NCBI RefSeq assembly: GCF_004795105.1
Contig: NZ_SSBL01000028.1
Span: forward strand, 1 to 64,000
DNA from: Streptomyces sp. A0642
GTDB taxonomy: Bacteria; Actinomycetota; Actinomycetes; Streptomycetales; Streptomycetaceae
DNA length: 64,000 bases
Direction of reading: 5' to 3'
A model generated the notes under the pieces. That model did no database searches, was not told the origin of the DNA, and saw nothing but the letters and a program-made list of their open reading frames with translations. The position numbers and the translations under genes are program-made. Positions 23,491 to 31,085 of this stretch are shown here, one piece after another. Positions within the stretch are counted from its first letter, which is position 1; the number at the start of each line of letters is the position of its first letter.

Positions 23491-24408
23491 TCACACCTTG
23501 AGGTACTTGCGGAGCGCGAAGAGAGCGGCAACCGCGGGCATCAGCAGGCCGATCGCCAGGACCAGCGGGAGCTTGGTGAGCACGGCCTCCCAGCCGATGA
23601 AGTCGATCAGGTTCAGCTTGTCCTGGAGGGCGAGTCCGCCGTCGATCAGGAAGTAGCGCCCGGCCAGCAGCATCACGCAGGCCAGTACGCCGCCGATCAG
23701 GCCGGCGAACGCGGCCTCCATGATGAAGGGCATCTGGATGTAGAAGCCCGAGGCGCCGACGAGCCGCATGATGCCCGTCTCGCGCCTCCGGCTGAACGCG
23801 GACACCCTGACCGTGTTCACGATCAGCATCAGGGCGATGACGAGCATCAGCGCCATCACGAAGAGCGCGGCGACGTTCATGCCGTTCATCAGCCCGAAGA
23901 GGTTGTCCAGGATGCTTCTCTGGTCCTGGACGGACTGCACCCCGTCACGCCCGGCGAAGGCCGTGGCGACGACCTTGTACTTCGTGGGGTCGTGCAGCTT
24001 CACCCGGTAGGACTCCGGCATCTGGTCGGGCGTGATGTTGCCCGCCATCGGGGAGTCGCCGAACTCCTCCTGGTAGTGCTTGTACGCCTGGTCGGACGAC
24101 TCGTAGATCACCGTGTCGACGACGTCCATCTTCTTGAGATCGGCCAGGATCTCCTTCTTCTGCGGCTCGGTGACCGCACCCTTGGCGCACTGGACCACCG
24201 TCTCCGCGTCACCCTTGCCGCAGAGGTAGATGGAGACGTTGACCTTGTCGTACCAGTAGTCCTTCATCGTGCTGACCTGCTCGCGCATGAGCAGCGCGCC
24301 ACCGAACAGGGCGAGCGAGAGGGCGACGGAGACGACGACGGCGAAGGTCATCGTGAGGTTGCGACGGAGGCCGACGCCGATCTCCGACAGGACGAACTGG
24401 GCGCGCAT
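23491..24408 (-). CDS. ftsX: Cell division ABC transporter permease FtsX
   Basis: The 305-residue membrane protein is the FtsX half of FtsEX. It begins MRAQFVLSEIGVGLRRNLTMT, has a first helix near 20-42, a large extracellular loop (about 45-180) and three further helices (about 185-205, 230-255 and 280-300) with the conserved METGIMRLVGAS-like RRETGIMRLVGASGFYI. The loop contains two cysteines (C58 and C68 region, YLCGKGDAETVVQC). FtsX transmits ATP hydrolysis by FtsE to activate peptidoglycan hydrolases at the division site. It lies 23 bases after ftsE. Confidence 0.95.
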   Translation of the reverse strand: MRAQFVLSEIGVGLRRNLTMTFAVVVSVALSLALFGGALLMREQVSTMKDYWYDKVNVSIYLCGKGDAETVVQCAKGAVTEPQKKEILADLKKMDVVDTVIYESSDQAYKHYQEEFGDSPMAGNITPDQMPESYRVKLHDPTKYKVVATAFAGRDGVQSVQDQRSILDNLFGLMNGMNVAALFVMALMLVIALMLIVNTVRVSAFSRRRETGIMRLVGASGFYIQMPFIMEAAFAGLIGGVLACVMLLAGRYFLIDGGLALQDKLNLIDFIGWEAVLTKLPLVLAIGLLMPAVAALFALRKYLKV

Positions 24409-24431
24409 GGCGTCCTTTCAGTGCTGGGTGC

Positions 24432-25121
24432 TCAGTGCTGGTAGCCGTAGACGCCGCGCGCCTGGTCGCGTACGAGACGGCCCTGCTCGAGCTCGATGAC
24501 GCGTTTGCGCATCTGGTCGACGATGTTCTGGTCGTGGGTCGCCATGATCACGGTGGTCCCGGTCCGGTTGATCCGGTCCAGCAGCTTCATGATCCCGACC
24601 GAGGTCTGGGGGTCGAGGTTGCCGGTCGGCTCGTCCGCGATCAGCAGCATGGGCCGGTTGACGAAGGCCCGCGCGATCGCCACGCGCTGCTGCTCACCAC
24701 CGGAGAGCTCGCCGGGCATCCGGTCCTCCTTGCCGCCGAGACCGACGAGGTCGAGGACCTGCGGGACCGCCTTGCGGATCTCGCCGCGCGGCTTGCCGAT
24801 CACTTCCTGCGCGAACGCCACGTTCTCCGCGACGGTCTTGTTGGGAAGGAGGCGGAAGTCCTGGAACACCGTGCCCAGCTGGCGGCGCATGTGCGGCACC
24901 TTCCAGTTGGACATGCGCGCGAGGTCCTTGCCGAGGACGTGGACCATGCCCTGGCTGGCGCGCTCCTCGCGGAGGATGAGACGCATGAAGGTGGACTTGC
25001 CGGAGCCGGAGGAGCCCACCAGGAAGACGAACTCGCCCTTCTCGATATCGAGAGACACATCCCGTAGAGCGGGACGGCTCTGCTTCGGGTAGGTCTTGGA
25101 GACGTTGTCGAATCGGATCAC
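24432..25121 (-). CDS. ftsE: Cell division ATP-binding protein FtsE
   Basis: The 229-residue ABC ATPase pairs with FtsX. Walker A GSSGSGKST is at 36-44, the signature LSGGEQQR near 139-146, Walker B MLLIADEPTGNLD near 158-170 and the H-loop MATHD near 193-197. It starts MIRFDNVSKTYPKQSRPALR as FtsE proteins do. It is the first gene of a minus-strand group (ftsE, ftsX, protease, smpB, ssrA) and is divergent from the small zinc-ribbon gene with a 269-bp gap. Confidence 0.96.
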   Translation of the reverse strand: MIRFDNVSKTYPKQSRPALRDVSLDIEKGEFVFLVGSSGSGKSTFMRLILREERASQGMVHVLGKDLARMSNWKVPHMRRQLGTVFQDFRLLPNKTVAENVAFAQEVIGKPRGEIRKAVPQVLDLVGLGGKEDRMPGELSGGEQQRVAIARAFVNRPMLLIADEPTGNLDPQTSVGIMKLLDRINRTGTTVIMATHDQNIVDQMRKRVIELEQGRLVRDQARGVYGYQH

Positions 25122-25390
25122 GGATGCACCACGGTCGGCCGGGAGTAGGTGAGCGTGACCATACGCGAACCGGGCTCACGCGTGCAGGCACGCGTGCCGG
25201 GATGGGTGATTTACGGTGAAACGGCAGCGGCTCGGACGCGCACCGAACGGGGACGGACCGGGACGTATCCGGCGGGCCGTGCCGAATCCCGCGCGAGCTG
25301 GCACAGTGGTAGGGGGAACGGTTGCGTTTCCCTGAGCGTTGTGCGGAGAGACAGCTTGTGCGGCTCCGCCGCGCGGGAGGAGGAAAGCGC

Positions 25391-25594
25391 ATGACCTATG
25401 ACCGACTGGTGTGCGCGAACTGCGCGGCGCCCGTGAACGAGGGGCGCTGCCCCGTATGCCGGGCCAGCCGCGCGCGACTGGAGCAGCAGGAACAGGAGCA
25501 GGGCCCCTTCGCGGGGCTCAGCCCGGCGATGCTGGTGGCCCTGATGGTGGTGCTGCTGGCCGCGCTGGCCCTGCTGGCGCACCAGACGGTGTAG
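25391..25594 (+). CDS. Small zinc-ribbon-like single-pass membrane protein
   Basis: The 67-residue protein carries two CxxC pairs, C8-A-N-C11 and C19-P-V-C22, resembling a short zinc ribbon, then a Glu/Gln-rich linker and one C-terminal membrane helix (about 45-64, LVALMVVLLAALALLA). The ATG at 25391 follows GGAGGAGGAAA, a strong ribosome site. Such proteins are common next to ftsE in Streptomyces (from memory) but have no assigned function. The metal site would face the cytoplasm if the helix is a simple tail anchor. Confidence 0.82.
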   Translation: MTYDRLVCANCAAPVNEGRCPVCRASRARLEQQEQEQGPFAGLSPAMLVALMVVLLAALALLAHQTV

Positions 25595-25623
25595 CCGGCC
25601 CTCCTCGTACGCCTTACGCGGAG

Positions 25624-25675
25624 ACGCGGACAGGGGCCCCGGACGCCGATCGGCGTCCGGGGCCCCTGTCCGCGT
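25624..25675. terminator. 52-bp perfect palindrome, bidirectional terminator
   Basis: Bases 25624-25675 form an uninterrupted perfect palindrome with 26-bp arms and no spacer. It sits 30 bases after the plus-strand small gene and 24 bases before the stop of the convergent LAETG gene, so it can terminate both. The arm length is extreme for a terminator. Confidence 0.8.
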
Positions 25676-25698
25676 ACGTGGATGTACCGCTGCTGCCG

Positions 25699-26538
25699 TC
25701 AGGCGGCGGTGCGGCCGTTCACCAGGCGCGGGAGGATCCGGAAGCCGATGCCTCCGGCGATCATCGTCGCGGCGCCGACCAGCAGGAACGTGGTCTCGGC
25801 GGCACCGGTCTCGGCGAGCTCGTCCTTGCCCTTGCCCTGCTCGACCGGCTGGTTGCCGAGCGAGTCGGTGTCGGTGTTGTCCGAGTCGACGCACTCGGCG
25901 CCGTCGAGGGAGACGGTGCAGGTGCCGGTGTCGCCGGTGGAACCGCCGTTCGTCGCGGAACCGGTGGTCCCGTCGCCGCCACCAGCAGCGTTACCGCCAC
26001 CACCGGCAGTGTTACCGCCGCCACCAGCGGCCGCGTCACCACCACCGGCAGCCGCGTCACCACCACCAGCGGCCGCATCGCCACCACCGGCAGCCGCGTC
26101 ACCACCACCAGCGGCCGCATCGCCACCACCGGCAGCCGCGTCACCACCACCAGCGGCCGCGTCACCACCACCGGCAGCCGCGTCACCACCACCAGCGGCC
26201 GCGTCACCACCACCGGCAGCCGCGTCACCACCACCAGCGGCCGCGTCACCACCACCGGCAGCCGCATCGCCACCACCAGCGGCCGCATCGCCACCACCGG
26301 CAGCCGCATCGCCACCACCAGCGGCCGCATCGCCGCCACCAGCAGCCGCGTCACCGTCATCAGTAGTGATGCCGACGTTCAAACCGTCCTCGTTGGCCTC
26401 GGCGTTGACACCGATTCCGGCAACATCGACGCCGATGCCGACGGCCTGCGCCGCGCCCGCGACGGTCAGCGAGGCGCCCGCGGCAATGACCGCGCCCGCG
26501 GCTATCCGCGCGACGCGGACTCGCGTCTTCTTCGTCAT
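25699..26538 (-). CDS. LAETG sortase-anchored surface protein with 16 DAAAGGG repeats
   Basis: The 279-residue protein has a signal peptide (about 1-32, with AAQA before the likely cleavage), a short mature N-terminus, sixteen tandem copies of DAAAGGG (residues 63-174), related GGGN-type units, a region with two cysteines (CTVSLDGAEC, possible disulfide), and a sorting signal LAETG at 241-245 followed by a hydrophobic helix and an Arg-containing tail. LAxTG is the motif used by class E sortases of Streptomyces that anchor chaplins. The repeats should form a flexible, acidic wall-spanning stalk. A good promoter lies at 26695-26723, giving a leader of about 150 nt. Function is unknown; it may be a cell-surface spacer or adhesion protein. 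The opposite strand is also open, but that is due to the repeats. Confidence 0.9.
   Translation of the reverse strand: MTKKTRVRVARIAAGAVIAAGASLTVAGAAQAVGIGVDVAGIGVNAEANEDGLNVGITTDDGDAAAGGGDAAAGGGDAAAGGGDAAAGGGDAAAGGGDAAAGGGDAAAGGGDAAAGGGDAAAGGGDAAAGGGDAAAGGGDAAAGGGDAAAGGGDAAAGGGDAAAGGGDAAAGGGGNTAGGGGNAAGGGDGTTGSATNGGSTGDTGTCTVSLDGAECVDSDNTDTDSLGNQPVEQGKGKDELAETGAAETTFLLVGAATMIAGGIGFRILPRLVNGRTAA
26017..26352 (-). repeat. 16 tandem 21-bp repeats within the LAETG gene
   Basis: Sixteen exact-length 21-bp units encode DAAAGGG. The synonymous codons alternate between GCGGCCGCT and GCGGCTGCC in successive units over much of the array, so the DNA shows a 42-bp higher-order period. Many units contain GCGGCCGC. 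Confidence 0.9.
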
Positions 26539-26951
26539 GTGCTGCTACCCCCAGTAGCTGTTCTCGTCAATGGAGCAGCCATATGCGGGGCATGGCCCGG
26601 CGGGGTTTGCTCCGAACGTCGGCCCACGTCGTGCCGTGGCCATACCGCCCGCCCCCGATCACACCCGTCCCAGACATACGCATGCTGCCCCAGCACCCTG
26701 TCCAGAGTTAAGGACTACGTCAAGGCCGTTCTGCGCAATGTGCACCTCTTTGGGCAGAGTTGACCCTCATTCAGCGCCACGACTGTGACGCACTCAGCAC
26801 GCCATCCACGCAACTCGCCGCGCCAACTCCCCTTGGGGCGAAGCCGGTTTCGGACCCCCGCCCGACTCCCTGCGGCCATGTCCGGTTCATCCGCAAGGAT
26901 CATGATGCGGGCGTCCGACCGAACCGTCTCGTCCCGAACCCCGGTGAACCC
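26539..26951. other. Divergent intergenic region, LAETG gene and phosphatase
   Basis: No gene is supported in these 413 bp. The LAETG promoter lies at 26695-26723. The phosphatase start is at 26952; its promoter is probably in 26750-26900, with a possible TTGACC at 26760-26765, but no matching -10 is clear. Confidence 0.6.
26695..26723 (-). promoter_or_regulatory. Predicted vegetative promoter of the LAETG gene
   Basis: On the minus strand TTGACG (26723-26718) and CAGGGT (26700-26695) are separated by exactly 17 bases, close to the Streptomyces housekeeping consensus TTGACR-N17-TAGRRT. Transcription would begin near 26688, about 150 bases before the ATG. Confidence 0.6.
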
Positions 26952-28301
26952 ATGCACAAGCGCACCGCCGCCCTCTCCCTGACGCTCGCTGTCTCCGCCC
27001 TGCTGCCGGCAACGCTGCCGGCGCAGGCCGCGTCGGGCTCCTCCGGCTCCTACGCCACCAAGACCCCGTACGCCCCTCAGCAGAACCCCCGGTCGTACGA
27101 GAAGGCCCCCCAGGGCTTCGTGCCGGTGTTCACCGAGAACGTCTCCCGCCACGGCTCCCGCGCGGCGTCGGACAGCGAGGACGGCGACCTGATCCTGGCC
27201 CTGTGGGAGAAGGCGCGGGCCGAGGGGCAGCTGACCCGTGCCGGTCAGCGGTTCGGCGGCGACACCAAGGCGCTGCTCGCCGCCATGGACAAGGTCGGTT
27301 ACGGACAGCTCAGCGGGCGCGGCGTCCGCGAGATCCAGGACACCGCCGCCCGGCTGGAGAAGCGGCTCCCCGGGCTCTTCGAGCGGATCGCCGAGAAGTC
27401 CGAGCCGATCAACGTCACCAACTCCGGCAAGGACCGCGCCGTCGACAGCGGGACCCTGTTCGCCGCTGCCCTCGCCGAGAGCGACCCGGCCCTGGCACCG
27501 CTGATCACACCGGCCAGGACCGATGCGGACCTGCTCTACTTCCACAAGTCGGCCGGCGGGGCGGAGTACCGGGACTACATCAAGAACGACAAGCGGCTCG
27601 CCGCCACGCTCGACGCCCTCACCGACCAGCCGGCCTCGCACGCGGCGGCCCGCAGCGTACTGAAGAAGATCTTCAAGCCGGCCTTCGTCGAACGGATCAC
27701 GGCGGGCGAGTTCTCCGCGATCGGCACCGAGATCGAGGCCGCGCAGGCGGTGTACGCCCTCTACAGCATCGCCCCGGCGATGGCCGACGAGGGCGACTGG
27801 CACATGAAGCGCTACATCGCGCCCCGTGACGCACGGTGGTTCGCGTACCTCAGCGACGCCGAGGACTTCTACGAGAAGGGGCCGGGCTTCGCCGACAGCG
27901 ACATCACGTACAGGATGGCGAACGTCCTGCTCGACGACTTCTTCACGAAGATCGACGCCAAGCGGGACGGGACCAGCGACGCGGGTGCGGAACTGCGGTT
28001 CACGCACGCGGAGGAGATCATCCCGCTGGCCGCCCTGATGGGCCTGCCCGGCAGCACGAAGCCCGTGTCGGAGGCCCGGCCCTACACGTACGGCGACAAC
28101 CCGTGGCGTGGTGAGTCGGTGGCGCCCATGGCCACGAACATCCAGTGGGACCTGTTCCGGAACGGGAACACGTACCTGGTGCGGATGCTCTACAACGAGA
28201 AGCAGACCGCCTTCAAGAAGGGCTGCGAGCCGGTGGCGAAGGGCAGCTACTACTACGAGGTCGACGAACTGAAGCGGTGCCTGGGCCGTACCGCTTCCTG
28301 A
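26952..28301 (+). CDS. Secreted histidine phosphatase, MINPP/phytase-like
   Basis: The 449-residue protein has a Sec-type signal peptide (about 1-27, ending PAQA) and the branch-2 histidine phosphatase pattern: RHGSR at 66-70 with the phosphate-accepting H67, and HAE at 352-354 as the proton-donor tripeptide. HAE, rather than HD, is the mark of multiple inositol polyphosphate phosphatases, so phytate or other polyphosphates are the likely substrates. Two C-terminal cysteines (in KKGCEP and LKRCLG) may form a disulfide. The start is at ATG 26952, where the signal peptide begins, though the frame is open to 26760. Convergent with prfB and closed by a hairpin at 28320. Phosphate starvation control is possible but no clear PHO box was found. 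Confidence 0.9.
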   Translation: MHKRTAALSLTLAVSALLPATLPAQAASGSSGSYATKTPYAPQQNPRSYEKAPQGFVPVFTENVSRHGSRAASDSEDGDLILALWEKARAEGQLTRAGQRFGGDTKALLAAMDKVGYGQLSGRGVREIQDTAARLEKRLPGLFERIAEKSEPINVTNSGKDRAVDSGTLFAAALAESDPALAPLITPARTDADLLYFHKSAGGAEYRDYIKNDKRLAATLDALTDQPASHAAARSVLKKIFKPAFVERITAGEFSAIGTEIEAAQAVYALYSIAPAMADEGDWHMKRYIAPRDARWFAYLSDAEDFYEKGPGFADSDITYRMANVLLDDFFTKIDAKRDGTSDAGAELRFTHAEEIIPLAALMGLPGSTKPVSEARPYTYGDNPWRGESVAPMATNIQWDLFRNGNTYLVRMLYNEKQTAFKKGCEPVAKGSYYYEVDELKRCLGRTAS

Positions 28302-28319
28302 CCCAGCCGGGTACGAAAA

Positions 28320-28349
28320 CGGGCGTGGGAGCCGCGGCTCCCACGCCCG
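28320..28349. terminator. Bidirectional terminator between phosphatase and prfB
   Basis: A 30-bp perfect palindrome (CGGGCGTGGGAGCCG and its complement) lies 18 bases after the phosphatase stop and 26 bases before the prfB stop. AAAA precedes it on the plus strand, giving a T run for the prfB transcript. Confidence 0.85.
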
Positions 28350-28375
28350 TCCTTGCTTGCGCCCCGTTCGCGGGA

Positions 28376-29482
28376 CTACTTCTCGCTCTGCTTGCGCCAG
28401 CGGATGCCGGCCTCGATGAAGCCGTCGATCTCGCCGTTGAAGACGGCTTCGGGGTTGCCCATCTCGAAGTCCGTACGCAGGTCCTTGACCATCTGGTACG
28501 GGTGCAGGACGTACGAGCGCATCTGGTTGCCCCAGGAGTTGCCGCCGTCGCCCTTGAGCGCGTTCATCTTCGCCTGCTCCTCCTGCCGGCGGCGCTCAAG
28601 GAGCTTCGCCTGGAGGACGTTCATCGCGGACGCCTTGTTCTGGATCTGCGAGCGCTCGTTCTGGCAGGAGACGACGATGCCGGTCGCCAGGTGGGTCAGG
28701 CGCACCGCGGAGTCCGTGGTGTTGACGCCCTGGCCGCCGGGGCCCGAGGAGCGGTACACGTCGACGCGCAGCTCGGACTCGTCGATCTCGATGTGGTCGG
28801 TCTGCTCGACCACCGGCAGCACCTCGACGCCCGCGAAGGACGTCTGGCGGCGGCCCTGGTTGTCGAAGGGCGAGATCCGCACGAGGCGGTGTGTGCCCTG
28901 CTCGACGGAGAGCGTGCCGTAGGCGTACGGCACCTCGACGGCGAAGGTGGTCGACTTGATGCCGGCCTCTTCGGCGTACGCCGTCTCGTAGACCTCGGTC
29001 TTGTAGTTGTGCCGCTCGGCCCAGCGGAGGTACATGCGCTGGAGCTTCTCGGCGAAGTCCGCGGCGTCCACGCCGCCGGCCTCGGCCCGGATGGTGACGA
29101 GCGCCTCGCGCGCGTCGTACTCACCCGAGAGGAGCGTGCGGACCTCCATCTCGTCCAGCGCCTTGCGGACGGACACCAGCTCGGCCTCGGCCTCGGCGAG
29201 CGCGTCGGCGTCGGCCTCGTCCTCGGCGAGCTCGAACATGACCCCGAGGTCGTCGATCCGGCCGCGGAGGGCCTCGGTCTTGCGGACCTCGGCCTGGAGG
29301 TGCGAAAGCTTGCTGGTGATCTTCTGCGCCGCGTCCGGGTCGTCCCAGAGGGACGGCGCCGCCGCCTGCTCCTCGAGTACGGCGATGTCACCCCTCAGCG
29401 CATCCAGGTCCAGGACGGCCTCGATCGACCCCATGGTCGAGGAGAGGGACTTCAGCTCTTCGGAAATATCGACGACTGCCAC
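28376..29482 (-). CDS. prfB: Peptide chain release factor 2
   Basis: The 368-residue release factor reads UGA and UAA stop codons. The codon-recognition tripeptide SPF is at 204-206 and the catalytic GGQ at 249-251 in SSGPGGQGVNTTDSAV. The frame is continuous: there is no programmed frameshift of the E. coli type near codon 25, as expected for actinobacteria. It starts MAVVDISEELKSL at ATG 29482. The two kinase genes lie upstream on the same strand with a 92-bp gap to pkaB. Confidence 0.96.
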   Translation of the reverse strand: MAVVDISEELKSLSSTMGSIEAVLDLDALRGDIAVLEEQAAAPSLWDDPDAAQKITSKLSHLQAEVRKTEALRGRIDDLGVMFELAEDEADADALAEAEAELVSVRKALDEMEVRTLLSGEYDAREALVTIRAEAGGVDAADFAEKLQRMYLRWAERHNYKTEVYETAYAEEAGIKSTTFAVEVPYAYGTLSVEQGTHRLVRISPFDNQGRRQTSFAGVEVLPVVEQTDHIEIDESELRVDVYRSSGPGGQGVNTTDSAVRLTHLATGIVVSCQNERSQIQNKASAMNVLQAKLLERRRQEEQAKMNALKGDGGNSWGNQMRSYVLHPYQMVKDLRTDFEMGNPEAVFNGEIDGFIEAGIRWRKQSEK

Positions 29483-29574
29483 GGGTCCAGCGTAACGGCT
29501 GTCGGCGCGGGCGTTCCTCGGACGTCTTGATCACGATCGTGTGCGGCCCGGCGCCACCCCTATCCGGACCCGCG

Positions 29575-30828
29575 CTACGGGGCCGTCGGCGCCGAGTTCT
29601 TCGTGTCGTGGGGGGACGCGGGGCCCGTGTCGCCGTCGCTCAGGGCGAACCAGCCGCCGACGCCGAGGCCCGCGACCAGGATCAGGGCCGCGGCGCCGAG
29701 GGTGAGGCGCCGTTTACGGATGGCGGCGGACTTGTTGCGGGCCGAGCCGGGGCGGGGTCTGCCCGGGGCGCGGGGGGCGCGGGCGGTGCCGCGGGGGCCG
29801 CCGGAGAGTTCGTCGGGTGCCGGGACGCGCATGCTCGTGTGGGTGTCCCGGTTGGAGTCGGGGGACGAGCCGGGGACCAGCGGGACCGCGCCGCGGCGGC
29901 GGGGCTCCTCGCCGGCCGGGGTGTACTGCTGCTCGTCGTAGGCCTGGGCGTGGGAATCGGACTCGGACTCGTCGTCCGGTTCGTCCACGTCCAGCGGCGG
30001 TATGCCGGCCAGGTGCGGGAGCTGCTCGCGCAGCCGGGCCGCCAGCTCGGAGGCGCGCAGCCGGGAGGCCGGGGCCTTGGCCAGGCACTGGACCAGCAGC
30101 TGCCAGAGCTCCTCGGGGATGCCGGGCAGCGGGACGACGGTCTCGGTGACGTGACGGCGCAGGACGGCGCCGGGGTGGCCGCCGCCGAAGGGCGTGAAGC
30201 CCGCGAGGAGCTCGTACAGCACCGTCGCCAGGGCGTAGATGTCGACGGCGGCGCGGGGCGGGAGTCCCTCGACGATCTCGGGGGCCAGATAGTCCGGCGT
30301 GCCGATGATCTTGGTGGCCTTGGTGCGGCGGGGGGTGTCGATCAGCTTGGCCACGCCGAAGTCGGTGAGCAGCGCGGGGTGGGAGTTGCCGGGGCCGAGC
30401 GGGCCCTCCATGTCGAGCAGGATGTTCTCCGGCTTGACGTCGCGGTGGACCACCCCGGCGGCGTGCGCCGCGGCGAGGCCGTCGGCGACGTCCGCGACGA
30501 TCGCGACGGCGGCCTCGGGGGCCAGCCGGCGCTCGCGGTCGAGCCGGGTGCGCAGGTCCGTGCCCCGGACCAGGTTCATCACCAGGGCCAGGTCGTTGCC
30601 GTCCACCACGAGGTCGCGGACAGCGACGACGTGCGGATGGTCGAGCCCGAGCAGGGCGGTGCGCTCCTGGACGAAGCGGCCCACCAGTTCCTGGTCGGAC
30701 GCGAGGTCCTCGCGCAGCAGCTTGATGGCGACGGGCCCCTCGGGGCCGTCGCCGAGCCACACCGTGCCGGCGCTGCCGCGCCCCAGAATCTGGTGGGCGG
30801 TGTACCGGCTGCCGATATTCCGTGCCAA
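29575..30828 (-). CDS. pkaB: Membrane Ser/Thr protein kinase, PkaB-like
   Basis: The 417-residue protein has an N-terminal Hanks-type kinase domain (about 8-265): glycine loop GRGSAGTV at 16-23, K36 in VAIK, catalytic HRDVKPEN at 128-135 with D130, DFG at 156-158 and GTPDYLAPE. A disordered acidic and proline-rich linker (about 275-370) leads to one membrane helix (about 375-394) and a short outer tail of some 20 residues with no PASTA domains. It probably phosphorylates cytoplasmic targets. The start is a TTG at 30828 with GGGAG 5 bases upstream; it gives the expected MARNIGSRY. It follows pkaA-like gene by 257 bp on the same strand, matching the tandem pkaA-pkaB pair of S. coelicolor. Confidence 0.88.
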   Translation of the reverse strand: MARNIGSRYTAHQILGRGSAGTVWLGDGPEGPVAIKLLREDLASDQELVGRFVQERTALLGLDHPHVVAVRDLVVDGNDLALVMNLVRGTDLRTRLDRERRLAPEAAVAIVADVADGLAAAHAAGVVHRDVKPENILLDMEGPLGPGNSHPALLTDFGVAKLIDTPRRTKATKIIGTPDYLAPEIVEGLPPRAAVDIYALATVLYELLAGFTPFGGGHPGAVLRRHVTETVVPLPGIPEELWQLLVQCLAKAPASRLRASELAARLREQLPHLAGIPPLDVDEPDDESESDSHAQAYDEQQYTPAGEEPRRRGAVPLVPGSSPDSNRDTHTSMRVPAPDELSGGPRGTARAPRAPGRPRPGSARNKSAAIRKRRLTLGAAALILVAGLGVGGWFALSDGDTGPASPHDTKNSAPTAP

Positions 30829-31085
30829 GACTGCTCCCTCAGCGGCTGGCGATGGACCGTCGCACAACAACCCCCGGTCGACAAAGCTACGCGGCCATCG
30901 GGGGGTCGCGTGCCCTGGATGGCGCCAACCTTCACTTCTGCGGGCGAATTGCCGCGGAATTGGCCCCCGGAAGTCGACATAGCTACAGAGTCCGGTCGGC
31001 GCCCGGTATCCGGGGCGGGTGTCCGGTCAGCCGGCCGGGGCGCGGCCGGTCGGTCGTCCGGGCCGGTGACCGGTCCGTCGTCCGG

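Noticed and set aside
25682..26557. Plus-strand open frame encoding PPPAAASP repeats opposite the LAETG gene
   Set aside because: It is the antisense of a GGT/GCG repeat array; the minus strand has signal peptide, sorting signal and promoter.
26885..26895. PHO-box-like GTTCATCCGCA before the phosphatase
   Set aside because: Only one unit is seen; functional PHO boxes need at least two adjacent direct repeats.
29400..29482. Programmed frameshift in prfB
   Set aside because: The reading frame is continuous from the start codon, as expected in actinobacteria.
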